From: Rubritalea squalenifaciens DSM 18772
GTDB taxonomy: Bacteria > Verrucomicrobiota > Verrucomicrobiia > Verrucomicrobiales > Akkermansiaceae
Reading direction: 5' to 3'
DNA: 64,000 bases
NCBI RefSeq assembly: GCF_900141815.1
Contig: NZ_FQYR01000004.1
Location: 248,001-312,000 of the forward strand
The notes beneath the pieces are model-generated. The model did no database searches. It saw nothing but the letters and a program-made list of their open reading frames with translations, and had not been told where the DNA came from. Shown here piece by piece: positions 37,030 through 45,724 of this stretch (its first letter is position 1; every line of letters begins with the position of its first letter). The position numbers and the translations under genes were made by a program.

Positions 37030-37935
37030 CTACATCATGTCGCGTTCGACGATGGCTCCGGGGCGGGTAGTGCGGCCCCTGCCAATTTTTCTGGCAGGGA
37101 AGACAGAGGTGTTGACCCCTGTACAGACGCCGTCACCAATGATGGCTCCGAGTTTCTCCCGACCGGTGTTGATGAGTTCTCCATTGACGCTGCATCGGTG
37201 GTGCCTGCCATCATGGCGTCTATTTGAGAGGACTGTGCCAGCACCCAGATAGACATGGCTGCCAATGATTGAGTCACCTACATAACTGAGGTGTGCGATG
37301 CTGGTATGGTGGTAAATCACAGAGTTTTTGATTTCTACGGCATTACCAACCACGCAGTTGTCACCAATGCTAGTGTTTCCACGAATGTAGGCATTGGGGC
37401 CGATCTTGCAGTTGTCCCCAATGACCACGGTGCCTTCAATCACTACACCTGGCAGAACCTTTGAGCCTTTGCCTAGGATGAGAGTGCCTTCTACAGAGGC
37501 GAGCGGGCTGACATCACCTTCGATGTTTGACTCGTTGATCGCCTCCAAGACATCCTCATTGAGCTGGATGAATTCCCATGGATAAGAGATCCGGAAGCAA
37601 GGGGCCTCGGTGATGATTTTCTTGGTGCATTGATCTGGCTTATCGCAACCTTTCCAGGCAACGAGATCGCCATCACTGTCATAGAGGCAGGTGCCAGGGT
37701 CTTGGCGAGCGAGCATGCAGAGCGCTCCGACGTCAATCCAGTGGTCGAGCGGGAGGTGAACGGTGCGGCCAGAAGCATCTTTGTGTTCTGCGATCTCGAA
37801 TCCTGCTCGGCGTAATTCGGTACCGATGAGATCTTTGAGGGGGATGTTGGCGACTAGACAGTCGCCGATGTGCCTGCCTGTGGTGAGAGGGGCACACAGG
37901 GCTGCATTACGGGGTGATCTGATGACTGCTTGCAT
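37030..37935 (-). CDS. GlmU-like left-handed beta-helix (hexapeptide repeat) protein
   Basis: 301 residues. The first ~130 residues do not show a nucleotidyltransferase GxGTRM signature. From about 145 on there is a left-handed beta helix with hexapeptide repeats (LILGKGSKVLPGVVIEGTVVIG, AYIRGNTSIGDNCVVGNAVEI) and the segment NSVIYHHTSIAHLSYVGDSIIG that matches GlmU/sugar-phosphate acetyltransferases, with HLSYVGD and LGAGTVLSNRRHDG. It may acetylate or bind a sugar phosphate or nucleotide sugar in envelope synthesis. Bifunctional GlmU activity is unlikely without the N-terminal motif. Single gene with its own terminator. Confidence 0.75.
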   Translation of the reverse strand: MQAVIRSPRNAALCAPLTTGRHIGDCLVANIPLKDLIGTELRRAGFEIAEHKDASGRTVHLPLDHWIDVGALCMLARQDPGTCLYDSDGDLVAWKGCDKPDQCTKKIITEAPCFRISYPWEFIQLNEDVLEAINESNIEGDVSPLASVEGTLILGKGSKVLPGVVIEGTVVIGDNCKIGPNAYIRGNTSIGDNCVVGNAVEIKNSVIYHHTSIAHLSYVGDSIIGSHVYLGAGTVLSNRRHDGRHHRCSVNGELINTGREKLGAIIGDGVCTGVNTSVFPARKIGRGRTTRPGAIVERDMM

Positions 37936-38139
37936 ATACTTATGAGGGTTTACTAGATTAAACTAGCATTTGTTAAAAATGGTGTCGAGAAGTCTGCAGT
38001 TTTTTGAACTTTTTTTCTGCTAGATCGTTGGAAGTGGCTGAAAAACCGCTTTTTAGATCCGATTTTCTAGCATCTAGCGGGAATTGATGTTATCATTACG
38101 GCTCGACTTTTTTTAGGGGCGTCTCAAGCTGTAAGGGAG

Positions 38140-38889
38140 ATGTTCGACAGAGAGCTTTTTTACACGAAGATCCCAGCTCTGAATGGATTGTTAGAGTATG
38201 CGGAGGTGATGGAATCCACGAGTGACCGTGCCTTGGAATTGGGGCAGGCGGGGTCTCCGTCAGGTACCCTCGTGATGGCTGAGAGGCAGACAAAAGGGCG
38301 TGGACGGCGGGGGAGTCGTTGGGCTTGTCCAGAGGGAGAAGGCTTACTCTTCTCGCTGGTGTTGGATCCGGATGTGGGAAAAGAGCTCTGGTCGCGCTTT
38401 GCTCTGGTCGCTGGATTGGCAGTGGCGGAGGTGATAGAGGGCTTTGGTTTAGAGGCTGGTATCAAGTGGCCAAATGACGTCTGGATTGGAGAGAAGAAAT
38501 GCGCAGGCATCCTCGTCGAGGGGGCGGCTGACCGCTTGGTCATTGGTATTGGCCTCAATGTGAGTGTGCGGTCTTTCCCGGCTGAGCTGGAAGCAACCTC
38601 GCTGCTGCTGGAGGGTGTGCCTAAGCCAAGCAGAGAAGAAATTCTTGCTGGTGTGGTGCAGGGTATTTTTCGTTGGGGGAGTCTAGTGGGGGGCGGCTAC
38701 GAGAAGGTCATTGCGGAGGTACAGAAGCGTTTGGTATTCAGAAATCAGCTGGTTCGGATGTTGTGGCAGGGTGAACCCTGTGAGGGCGTGGTGCGCGGAC
38801 TGAATGATGAAGGGCACTTGCTGGTGGAGATGAACGGTGTGGTACAAGCTGTGGTACAAGCGGATGAAATTCGAAGCGTGCAGTCTTAG
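38140..38889 (+). CDS. birA: Biotin--[acetyl-CoA-carboxylase] ligase
   Basis: 249 residues, without the N-terminal DNA-binding domain of the E. coli repressor, so a catalytic-only ligase. Motifs: VMESTSDRALELG, the biotinyl-AMP loop GRGRRGSRWACPEGEGLLFSL, the KWPNDVWIGEKKCAGILVE segment with the catalytic Lys, and VIGIGLNV. The C-terminal SH3-like cap (GEPCEGVVRGLNDEGHLLVEM) is present. It attaches biotin to the carrier protein of acetyl-CoA carboxylase. Confidence 0.93.
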   Translation: MFDRELFYTKIPALNGLLEYAEVMESTSDRALELGQAGSPSGTLVMAERQTKGRGRRGSRWACPEGEGLLFSLVLDPDVGKELWSRFALVAGLAVAEVIEGFGLEAGIKWPNDVWIGEKKCAGILVEGAADRLVIGIGLNVSVRSFPAELEATSLLLEGVPKPSREEILAGVVQGIFRWGSLVGGGYEKVIAEVQKRLVFRNQLVRMLWQGEPCEGVVRGLNDEGHLLVEMNGVVQAVVQADEIRSVQS

Positions 38890-38913
38890 CGGAAAACTGT
38901 CACCCTAGGAAGC

Positions 38914-39183
38914 ATGCCGGCGAAGAAAAAGCTCAACAAGCCCTTGGAAGGTGCAGCCCTCATTAAAGAGGTGAACCGCCGCATTCGTGTGGCACGCGGC
39001 TATTGGGATGCCCACCGAAACAAGGCGTGTCGGCGTGAGCGCGACCGAGCACTAGAGCTCTATGAGACACTGAGCAAGGAGCAGCGTGAAAAGGTGCCTC
39101 AGGAGTTGCGTGTTTGGCTGCGCTACCGCAGTGAGAAATATTTTGGTGATCACCGCACAAAGCCAGGCAAGGGGAAATCCTAA
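38914..39183 (+). CDS. Small basic conserved hypothetical protein
   Basis: 89 residues, very basic, helical (IKEVNRRIRVARGYWDAHRNK, RDRALELYETLSKEQREKVPQEL), with Lys-rich ends (MPAKKKLNK, TKPGKGKS). It starts 24 bases after birA on the same strand and its stop overlaps the stop of the convergent nnr gene by four bases. Possibly nucleic-acid-binding; not assigned. Confidence 0.7.
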   Translation: MPAKKKLNKPLEGAALIKEVNRRIRVARGYWDAHRNKACRRERDRALELYETLSKEQREKVPQELRVWLRYRSEKYFGDHRTKPGKGKS

Positions 39184-40658
39184 GACAGGGCGTCGAAGGC
39201 TTGGGCCAGATGGGCAATGGTATCTGAGGCCACGAGAGTTTCCTCGGTGATATGAGATTCCCTCAGGGCAAGTTGGCAAGCCTCTCCACACAGCCAGGCA
39301 GCAAGCCGGGCTGCTTCCAGGTTGGGATACCCCTGAGCGCAGAGCCCTCCGATCAATCCTGAGAGCACATCGCCTTGCCCGGCAGTAGCCATCGCTGGGG
39401 TGCCTGTAGAATTATGGTAGATCGGGGAGGCTTCCCAGGCGACAAGGGTACGCGCACCTTTGTAAAGAAGCGTAGAGGAATATTCAGAGGTGAAGTTGTC
39501 TGCCGTAGGGACACGGCTGAAGTGTTCGCTGGCAGGGTAGATGCGAGCCATCTCACCGGGATGAGGGGTGAGGATGGTATTCTTGCGGAAGAGATCCTGC
39601 CGCTTCTCGCGGGCGATCAGGTTGAGCATGTCTGCATCGAGTACGCAGGGGAGTTCAGTTTCCTGGATGACTGCAAAGAGTTTCTCGGCCAGAGAGGCGA
39701 CAGGAGAGCCAAGGCCGGGGCCTATCACGAGAGCGTCGAAGCGGCTCTTGAGGAGGTCCTGGGGATTGATGCTGGGGGTGATGATGATTTCCCGGGGAGT
39801 GATCGAAGCGAGTGCCGCATAGAGTGTTGGCGGCGTAAATAGAGTCACCAAGCCAGCTCCTGAGCGGATGGCAGCCTCCGCACAGAGGGAGGCCGCGCCT
39901 AACATGCCCTCAGAGCCGGCCCAGATACCCACGCGCCCCGCTTGTCCCTTATGGGTGTCGAATGAGCGGCGCTTGCGTTTGATGCTATGACGGGTGGTGA
40001 GGTGGAGTGGACGTGGCTGGTTTGATTGTATGTTCTCCGGGGTGAGTGCTTCCAGAGGGGCCAGTGCTAGCGAACCTACATGGTTGACCGCGTTTTGTGA
40101 GAGTAGACCAGTCTTGGGAATGGCTATAGTTATGGTAAGGTCTGCGATGACGGCACCATCATAGACTTCTCCAGTGTCTCCATTGATGCCGCTGGGAATG
40201 TCCATGGCGATTGTGTTGGAGCGGCCTTGGACACGGTGGTGATTCATTTCCCCGGCAAGGAGGGCCAGTGGTTCTCGCAGAGGCCCTCTTGCGCCGATGC
40301 CGAGTAAGCCATCTAAGATAATCGAGTCCTTCTCCGGGCGGTTCTGATTGTAATAGAAGTCATCGCCAAGCTCCCGAAGTTTGCGGCGAGTGAGAGGGGC
40401 CAGCTCATGGAGCGCGTTTTCACAGCGGATACCAACTTGCCAGCCTAGATCACGTAAAATACGCAGGGCTACCAGCGCATCACCCGCATTATGACCTCTG
40501 CCGAGATAGGCAATCGCGCTCCTCTTGTTAGGGAAGTAGTGGAGGATAGTCTTTGCGATGCCTGCGCCCGCTTGCTCCATGAGAGATTCAGGCTTGTGGC
40601 CTTGTTTGAAGGAAGCGGCTTCTATGTCTTGCATTTGCTGGCAGGTGACGGAAAGCAT
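39180..40658 (-). CDS. nnr: Bifunctional NAD(P)H-hydrate epimerase / ADP-dependent dehydratase
   Basis: 492 residues. The N-terminal epimerase domain (1-215) has MEQAGAGIAKTIL, the GRGHNAGDALVALRIL loop, IILDGLLGIGARGPLREP and AMDIPSGINGDTG. The C-terminal dehydratase domain has GRVGIWAGSEGMLGAASLCAEAAIRSGAGLVTL, LVIGPGLGS, VLDADMLNLIA, ILTPHPGEMARI and the phosphate loop ATAGQGDVLSGLIGGL. It repairs damaged NAD(P)HX. Monocistronic, convergent with the small basic gene. Confidence 0.95.
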   Translation of the reverse strand: MLSVTCQQMQDIEAASFKQGHKPESLMEQAGAGIAKTILHYFPNKRSAIAYLGRGHNAGDALVALRILRDLGWQVGIRCENALHELAPLTRRKLRELGDDFYYNQNRPEKDSIILDGLLGIGARGPLREPLALLAGEMNHHRVQGRSNTIAMDIPSGINGDTGEVYDGAVIADLTITIAIPKTGLLSQNAVNHVGSLALAPLEALTPENIQSNQPRPLHLTTRHSIKRKRRSFDTHKGQAGRVGIWAGSEGMLGAASLCAEAAIRSGAGLVTLFTPPTLYAALASITPREIIITPSINPQDLLKSRFDALVIGPGLGSPVASLAEKLFAVIQETELPCVLDADMLNLIAREKRQDLFRKNTILTPHPGEMARIYPASEHFSRVPTADNFTSEYSSTLLYKGARTLVAWEASPIYHNSTGTPAMATAGQGDVLSGLIGGLCAQGYPNLEAARLAAWLCGEACQLALRESHITEETLVASDTIAHLAQAFDALS

Positions 40659-40942
40659 AGGGGAAAGTTAGAGGAGATTTGTTGAATGGGGAATTTTAAA
40701 ATGGCCGGAATTGTACCGAAGTATTCAACCTTGTAAAAAGTCGATGTCTAGGGGGCTCTATCTTATCATGGCGGTTTGCTCCAGTAGTCTGGGGCGACAT
40801 CTTTGCAGTGCGCATTATGTGAAGTCGAAAAGCGCAAAAAAGAATAGGAGTGGAGGCTGCATTTCTATAATTCCGCATTGAGTCTCCCCAGTTTTGCTGA
40901 GGCTCATTGACTCATAACACTGCAATAACCATTCAAGTTCTC

Positions 40943-41680
40943 ATGCCCAGATTTCTATCTGTTGCCTCCGTGGTGACATGTGCCCTCATCAGTTCAACGA
41001 ACAGCGGATTTTCGACCGATTTGATTCACGACTATTTCCAAGGACGCTTTGATCAGGGCTTGGCAGGAAGGAAGCCTGCCGTGAATGTGTTTAATACCAA
41101 TGCCTGGGTGGCTTCTACTGAAGATAAGCCTTCCTGTTTCCGAGCGGACGGTTCCATTGTTGATGCCGAAGGTGGGCAGGTGGACATTGATCGAGGAGCC
41201 TATTTGAACATCGGGGAGGGCCTCTTTGCGACGAACAGTACTTACCAGATATCTCTTGGTTTTGGGAAACTCAATAGTGCAGGATTGTTCTTGGGCTTTC
41301 ATAGCGAAGCTAAGCCACCTGCCAATTTCGATGGCATGCAGGACACAGGAAAGCATAACTTGGCTATACGTGTGCGAACTTTTGGTAAGGATAATGCTGT
41401 CTCTATTTCACACCGCAAGGGTGGCAACACAGAGTACATCTCAGTCTATGGGAAGAAGCTGAGTTTTCATAAGGATGCCTATACGGTGACCATGACGATC
41501 AAGACGAACTCTCTCAAGGATGCAGAACTCAGTATCAAATATGAAGGTAAGGAAGCCACGGTCAAAGGTGTCGATATCCGTGAGTTGCAGACATTCTATT
41601 ACGGGGTAGAAGATGCCACCTTGTACCGTTCCCAAGGGATTATGGGGAAAGTAAACTTTGTTAGGTTTAGCAAGCTCTAA
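40943..41680 (+). CDS. Secreted protein, paralog of the PEP-CTERM protein at 45.7 kb
   Basis: 245 residues from ATG 40943 (in-frame TTG at 40907 less likely), with a signal peptide MPRFLSVASVVTCALISST. The mature part matches the PEP-CTERM protein at 45725-46531 through most of its length: NVFNTNAWVAST...FRADGSIVDAEGGQVDIDRGAYLNIGEGLFATNSTYQI, then NLAIRVRTF, TMTIKTNSLKDAELSIKY and FYYGVEDA...QGIMGKVNFVRF. Unlike that protein it ends without a PEP-CTERM tail, so it would be released rather than sorted. A beta-sandwich is likely; function unknown. Confidence 0.75.
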   Translation: MPRFLSVASVVTCALISSTNSGFSTDLIHDYFQGRFDQGLAGRKPAVNVFNTNAWVASTEDKPSCFRADGSIVDAEGGQVDIDRGAYLNIGEGLFATNSTYQISLGFGKLNSAGLFLGFHSEAKPPANFDGMQDTGKHNLAIRVRTFGKDNAVSISHRKGGNTEYISVYGKKLSFHKDAYTVTMTIKTNSLKDAELSIKYEGKEATVKGVDIRELQTFYYGVEDATLYRSQGIMGKVNFVRFSKL

Positions 41681-42402
41681 TCGATGATCCTCTTGTAACG
41701 GTAAGGCTTATAGCCAAGACCCTTGACGTAATCGACCTTGATCGGGTGGAGCAGAACCTTCCATGTAGGAGGCGAGCCTGTTTCGTAAGCTAGGAAACGG
41801 GTCTTCTCTTTATCGATGAATTTGTAGAAGAGAAGCACATGGGTGTTGTGTTTGTTCAGGATATCTCCTGCTTTGAGATCGTTGTAGTTTGTTAGAGGTG
41901 TGCAGAGTTTAGGTAGTTCGCGGGTAGAATAGGGTCGGTCTAACAGCCAGCATCTGGAGATGAATCCCGAGCAATCGACCCCGCAGGCATAGTTGCTGAC
42001 GGCATCATAGAGGTGGCGTCTTTTGTCAGAGGTGTAGACGTCTCCAGCAGCAAAGCCTTGTTTGATTTTTTGATCAAAGCTTTCAGGGGTGTCAAAACCT
42101 CCCCATTGGTAGGGCATCCCTTGGTTCATTTTTCCGGGCTTCCACCACCCAGGTCTTCCGGCTCTGGAGACACTCAGTGTGCTGTCCGGTGTATCCACGC
42201 GGATGCCATCTGCGTCCTGGCCGTGGAGAATATTTTGCTCCGTTGGGGTCCACAGGTGTCTACGGTAGGACTCGGCGATACGTAGTGTTTCGATGCGTCT
42301 CACGCTTGAAGCCGGTGAGTAATCAATCTCTCTGCCAATACGTAGAGTGCTGCAACTCGTGCTGAGAATGGAAATGAATAAGAATAAAAGAAAGCGATGC
42401 AT
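41677..42402 (-). CDS. NlpC/P60-like cysteine peptidase, lipoprotein
   Basis: 241 residues from ATG 42402 (a TTG at 42450 would be an extension). Lipoprotein signal MHRFLLFLFISILSTSC. Central NlpC/P60 features: nucleophile Cys in CGVDCSGFISRCW, AGDILNKHNTHVLLFYKF with the catalytic His, and a preceding PYQWGGFDTP. Such enzymes cleave peptidoglycan peptides. It converges with the secreted-protein gene, overlapping by four bases. Confidence 0.85.
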   Translation of the reverse strand: MHRFLLFLFISILSTSCSTLRIGREIDYSPASSVRRIETLRIAESYRRHLWTPTEQNILHGQDADGIRVDTPDSTLSVSRAGRPGWWKPGKMNQGMPYQWGGFDTPESFDQKIKQGFAAGDVYTSDKRRHLYDAVSNYACGVDCSGFISRCWLLDRPYSTRELPKLCTPLTNYNDLKAGDILNKHNTHVLLFYKFIDKEKTRFLAYETGSPPTWKVLLHPIKVDYVKGLGYKPYRYKRIID

Positions 42403-42477
42403 GACGGACGGTGCAAAGGCGACTATCCAGTAAGCCAAGAGCCACGTCAATGGAGGATGATCTGTTTGATAAGCAGA

Positions 42478-42505
42478 AAGCCGCTCTCCAGCGGGAAAGC
42501 GGCTT
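42478..42505 (-). terminator. Hairpin after PEP-CTERM gene
   Basis: 8-bp stem AAGCCGCT (42478-42485) and AGCGGCTT (42498-42505), 12-base loop, 31 bases beyond the PEP-CTERM stop on the minus strand. T run weak. Confidence 0.55.
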
Positions 42506-42535
42506 AGTGGTGTTTTTAGAGGGGGGAAGTGCTAC

Positions 42536-43264
42536 TTATGCTCGGCGGCGGCGCAGGATGAGGCCAAGGCCGGCGAGGCCGAGCAGAGAGGTGCTGCTCG
42601 GTTCAGGCACAGCAGTGACATCAAATTCAAGAGTTCCCATTTCTACGCGGTAGTCTTCGTCTCCAGATGTGAAGCCGTAACTGAGCGTGGAGCTCGCAGA
42701 GCCAAGGGTAAACTCTTGGCTACCATCGATGTCTGTATTACCAAATGAGCTGCCATTGATGCTGATTGTGCCCCCATCATAGTTCAGTACCTGACCACCC
42801 GTGAAACCGATGAAATTCACTGTACCGTTATCACTGCCTCCGTTGAGGTTGGCAGTGGCGCTACCCAGAGAAAAGATAAGGACTTCGTTTGTCTGGTCGA
42901 TGTAGTTAGTCTGAGCCGAGTTCGTGTTGATGAGGCTATCTACGGCGATCCAGTTGCCTCCAGCCGCCTGATTCGTCTCAAGTTCATGGCCTGCATCGCC
43001 TGTGCTGAGTACTACTGAGACAACGAGTTGATCATTCGTTCCGCCAATGCCGTCGATATCAAGACCATCGATGGTGTAGGTGAGTGTCTGCGGTCCTGGA
43101 CCATCAGCCACGCTGTCAGAGTCTACGCTACCAACAATTGAGCTGATGGAGCCGGAGCTCACAGCGGAATCCCCTGCGTTACCACCAGCATCCAGAGATA
43201 TGGTTGCTGCGTGGCCTAGGGTTGATAGGGATGCGAGAGTGATTAGAGTAATGGGTGTTTTCAT
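42536..43264 (-). CDS. PEP-CTERM secreted protein
   Basis: 242 residues. Signal peptide MKTPITLITLASLSTLGHA, then a beta-rich, Asn/Ser/Gly/Asp-rich mature domain (ISLDAGGNAGDSAVSS..., LTYTIDGLDIDGIGGTNDQLVVSVVLSTGD, FIGFTGGQVLNYDGGTISING). It ends in the PEP-CTERM tail VPEPSSTSLLGLAGLGLILRRRRA. The tail gives surface sorting by an exosortase. Function of the mature domain unknown. Confidence 0.9.
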   Translation of the reverse strand: MKTPITLITLASLSTLGHAATISLDAGGNAGDSAVSSGSISSIVGSVDSDSVADGPGPQTLTYTIDGLDIDGIGGTNDQLVVSVVLSTGDAGHELETNQAAGGNWIAVDSLINTNSAQTNYIDQTNEVLIFSLGSATANLNGGSDNGTVNFIGFTGGQVLNYDGGTISINGSSFGNTDIDGSQEFTLGSASSTLSYGFTSGDEDYRVEMGTLEFDVTAVPEPSSTSLLGLAGLGLILRRRRA

Positions 43265-43539
43265 TGTGTGTAAGTCAGAGTTAAAATGAGAAGCTAGTTG
43301 ATTATTGTTTTACTCCTCGTTCATTGAATGAACTCCTGAAGTGAGGTATTACATTTCAACTCGAGATTTTTGTTAATGAAGTTCGGTCATAAGTCATTTG
43401 GCTGCGTCTTTTGGAGGATAGACTCAGGTTTAAGAGAGTGGTTTCAGAGATGAGGTAGCTAAGGACTTTCTGTATATTCCTTCACAATAGGACTTGCCCA
43501 CTTGGCGGATGATATGCTGGATGAAGGAGAGCTACACTC

Positions 43540-44055
43540 ATGGCATCAATGTCAGACTCTGGAACATTCGAAGAATTGCTGGTCGCCCACCAAGGATTTA
43601 TCCGCGGGATGGTGATCTCTCTGGGTGTGCTGAGGCATGATGCGGATGACCTGGTACAGCAGGTGAATGTGAAGCTCTTCAATATGCAGGAGCAGTATGA
43701 GCAAGGCACGAATTTTAAGGCTTGGGTGGCCAGTGTCTGCCGCTTCACCTGTCTTAGTTATTTCCGGGACAAGCAGCGCAGACCTCATCTGGACATGTCC
43801 GAGCAGGCGCTGGATGCGCTACAGGAGACCTATATCCAGCACTATGAGCAGATGGACCAGCGCTATGAGTTACTGGAAATCTGCCTGCAAAGCATGCCGC
43901 AGAAGGATAGGGACGTCCTGCGGGAGTTCTACAAGCGGGGAGAATCGATCAAAGAGATTGCGGAGCAGCTGAAGAAAAGCGCGGTGGCGATGCGGAAGTA
44001 TATTTCCCGTCTCCGCAAGTCGTTGAAGGAATGCATCGAGAGGCGCTTAAAATGA
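43540..44055 (+). CDS. ECF-type sigma factor
   Basis: 171 residues. Region 2 (FEELLVAHQGFIRGMVISLGVLRHDADDLVQQVNVKLF, with the core-binding DADDLVQ, then FKAWVASVCRFTCLSYFRDKQRR) and region 4 (MPQKDRDVLREFYKRGESIKEIAEQLKKSAVAMRKYISRLRKSLKE) are clear. Transcribed 47 bases before a FecR-type anti-sigma gene. It resembles the PVC-type ECF sigmas often linked to FecR. The 275-base upstream gap is divergent to a PEP-CTERM gene and may be autoregulated. Confidence 0.9.
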   Translation: MASMSDSGTFEELLVAHQGFIRGMVISLGVLRHDADDLVQQVNVKLFNMQEQYEQGTNFKAWVASVCRFTCLSYFRDKQRRPHLDMSEQALDALQETYIQHYEQMDQRYELLEICLQSMPQKDRDVLREFYKRGESIKEIAEQLKKSAVAMRKYISRLRKSLKECIERRLK

Positions 44056-44102
44056 AAAGTTTTTTGTCACAGTCTGAAAATTAAACGGAATATAACTAGA
44101 GC

Positions 44103-45533
44103 ATGGGCAATCACGAAAATGGTAAAGATCAAAAGGGAGGCGGGCATGACCTGCATGCTCTGGTCGAGAGTGCTCTGAACCATGAGTTGACCCATGATGA
44201 GATTTCCGAGCTGAACCGCATTTTGCCGGAGAATGAAGAGGCGTGCCGCTACTTCATAGAAATGCAGATGCTCAATGATCGACTGGCCCAGAAGCTGGCT
44301 GGAGAAGAGGCTTCAGTCATCGTGCCATTTGTCGAGAAAACGCCAGTGAAGCGTAACTACAAGCCTTGGTTCATGGGATCTGCGGCTGCTGTGGCTGCAG
44401 TGCTTCTCGTGATGGGGCTGTATACGATCTTGGTGCCCAAGCCTGCTTTCCAGGTAGTCCAGTCCACGGTAAAGGGAGGAGTCTACCAGGCGGGACAGGA
44501 ACTAAAGGATGGGACTCATCTGTCATTTGAGCTTGGCTCACTCCAGCTGCGCAATGCCGATGGGCTGGATATGGTGATCACTGGTCCCGCAGATGTGGAG
44601 CTTCATGACTCTGGAGCGATTACGGTCAACCAGGCTTCACTCTACACCATTTCAGGTGGAGATACATTGTTGATCAAGACGGCATCCGGGGAGTTGCGCA
44701 ATCTGGGCACCACCTATGGTGTCCAGCAAAAGGAGAATGGCGAAACCAGACTGGATGTCTTTGAAGGAAGTGTAGAAATTACCCGGGAGAATCAGGAGCC
44801 ACTAGCGCTCGCAGGAGGTGTGGCCGGGGTCTTCTCCAACAAGACTTGGCCACCTGCAGAAGAAAAGGCAGACCGCTCGCGTTATACCTTAAACCCTCAT
44901 TCGGGCTTTGCGGTGAACTTCAGGCACAAGGATGCCCAGCCGATTAGCGGGGATGTGCCGTTCCAGGCCAGCTGGGCTGAGGCTACTAAGCCGCGTGGTT
45001 TTCTTGTGCCTCCGGGCACTGGTGTAGGGGTGGAATGGCTGGGTCAGAGTCTCCACCTGCGGGAAGGTAGCGTAGAGGATAAGCTCAAACCATACGCCAG
45101 CCATCTGCGCTGTTATCTGGATAGAAGGACACGTGACCCGCTATACCGGGAGATGAAGCTAGATGAGACCAAGCACGGTGCAGGGATTCGCCTTTCAGGA
45201 CTAAATGGCTGGTATAAACGCATGGGGGCTAAAGGCTATCGCCTGATCGTACTGCGTGCGGGATCCCGATCCAATTATGTTTTCACCCCACTGAGTATCC
45301 ATGCGGGCGGTACCGCAGATGGTAACCTGCTGGGTACCTTCCCTGTGCTTGATTCCAAGTCGGTGATTTTACCGGGTGCGGAAGAACATCTTGGCGGGAG
45401 AATTGCGGACCAGGAGATTCCTCTCACGCTCACCAATGACCGGATTTTGCTCACTGTGCCTCCGCAGTCGGGAGATCTGAATCAGCCGCGTTCAAACATC
45501 GCGGCGGTCATCGTAGAGCCTGTTTTTGAATAG
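44103..45533 (+). CDS. FecR-domain anti-sigma/signalling membrane protein
   Basis: 476 residues. The cytoplasmic part of ~85 residues has a His/Asp/Glu-rich sigma-binding helix (HALVESALNHELTHDEISELNRILPENEEACRYF). One membrane segment follows (about 90-112, WFMGSAAAVAAVLLVMGLYTILV). Then a periplasmic FecR domain (GVYQAGQELKDGTHLSFELG, LDMVITGPADVELHDSGAITV, ELRNLGTTYGVQQ, LDVFEGSVEI) and a C-terminal ~230-residue region of unknown fold. With the upstream ECF sigma this is a cell-surface signalling pair; the following PEP-CTERM gene is a plausible target. Confidence 0.85.
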   Translation: MGNHENGKDQKGGGHDLHALVESALNHELTHDEISELNRILPENEEACRYFIEMQMLNDRLAQKLAGEEASVIVPFVEKTPVKRNYKPWFMGSAAAVAAVLLVMGLYTILVPKPAFQVVQSTVKGGVYQAGQELKDGTHLSFELGSLQLRNADGLDMVITGPADVELHDSGAITVNQASLYTISGGDTLLIKTASGELRNLGTTYGVQQKENGETRLDVFEGSVEITRENQEPLALAGGVAGVFSNKTWPPAEEKADRSRYTLNPHSGFAVNFRHKDAQPISGDVPFQASWAEATKPRGFLVPPGTGVGVEWLGQSLHLREGSVEDKLKPYASHLRCYLDRRTRDPLYREMKLDETKHGAGIRLSGLNGWYKRMGAKGYRLIVLRAGSRSNYVFTPLSIHAGGTADGNLLGTFPVLDSKSVILPGAEEHLGGRIADQEIPLTLTNDRILLTVPPQSGDLNQPRSNIAAVIVEPVFE

Positions 45534-45590
45534 GGTATTTTGAGCCTCAGTAAAGGCATCCAGTGGTGAAAGGTGTGGTGCTGGTGATCG

Positions 45591-45614
45591 AGTGAAAAAA
45601 TTTATTTCACTTTT
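45591..45614 (+). terminator. AT-rich hairpin after fecR-like gene
   Basis: 7-bp arms AGTGAAA (45591-45597) and TTTCACT (45605-45611), 7-base loop, then TTTT. It may be a terminator or a regulator site for the next gene. Confidence 0.45.
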
Positions 45615-45635
45615 ATGTCACATCCAATCCGTGGT

Positions 45636-45647
45636 GGGGAATTCCCC
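45636..45647. promoter_or_regulatory. GGGGAATTCCCC palindrome upstream of PEP-CTERM gene
   Basis: Perfect 12-bp palindrome 78 bases before the PEP-CTERM start, between it and the sigma/FecR pair. Possible operator; the GGAAT core also resembles ECF -35 elements. Position is the only support. Confidence 0.3.
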
Positions 45648-45724
45648 TACATAACGCGGATAAGCAGCCTGTCCAAGTGATGATGGCGGTCCGCGAGAAC
45701 CCAAAACCACATATCACTGAGATT

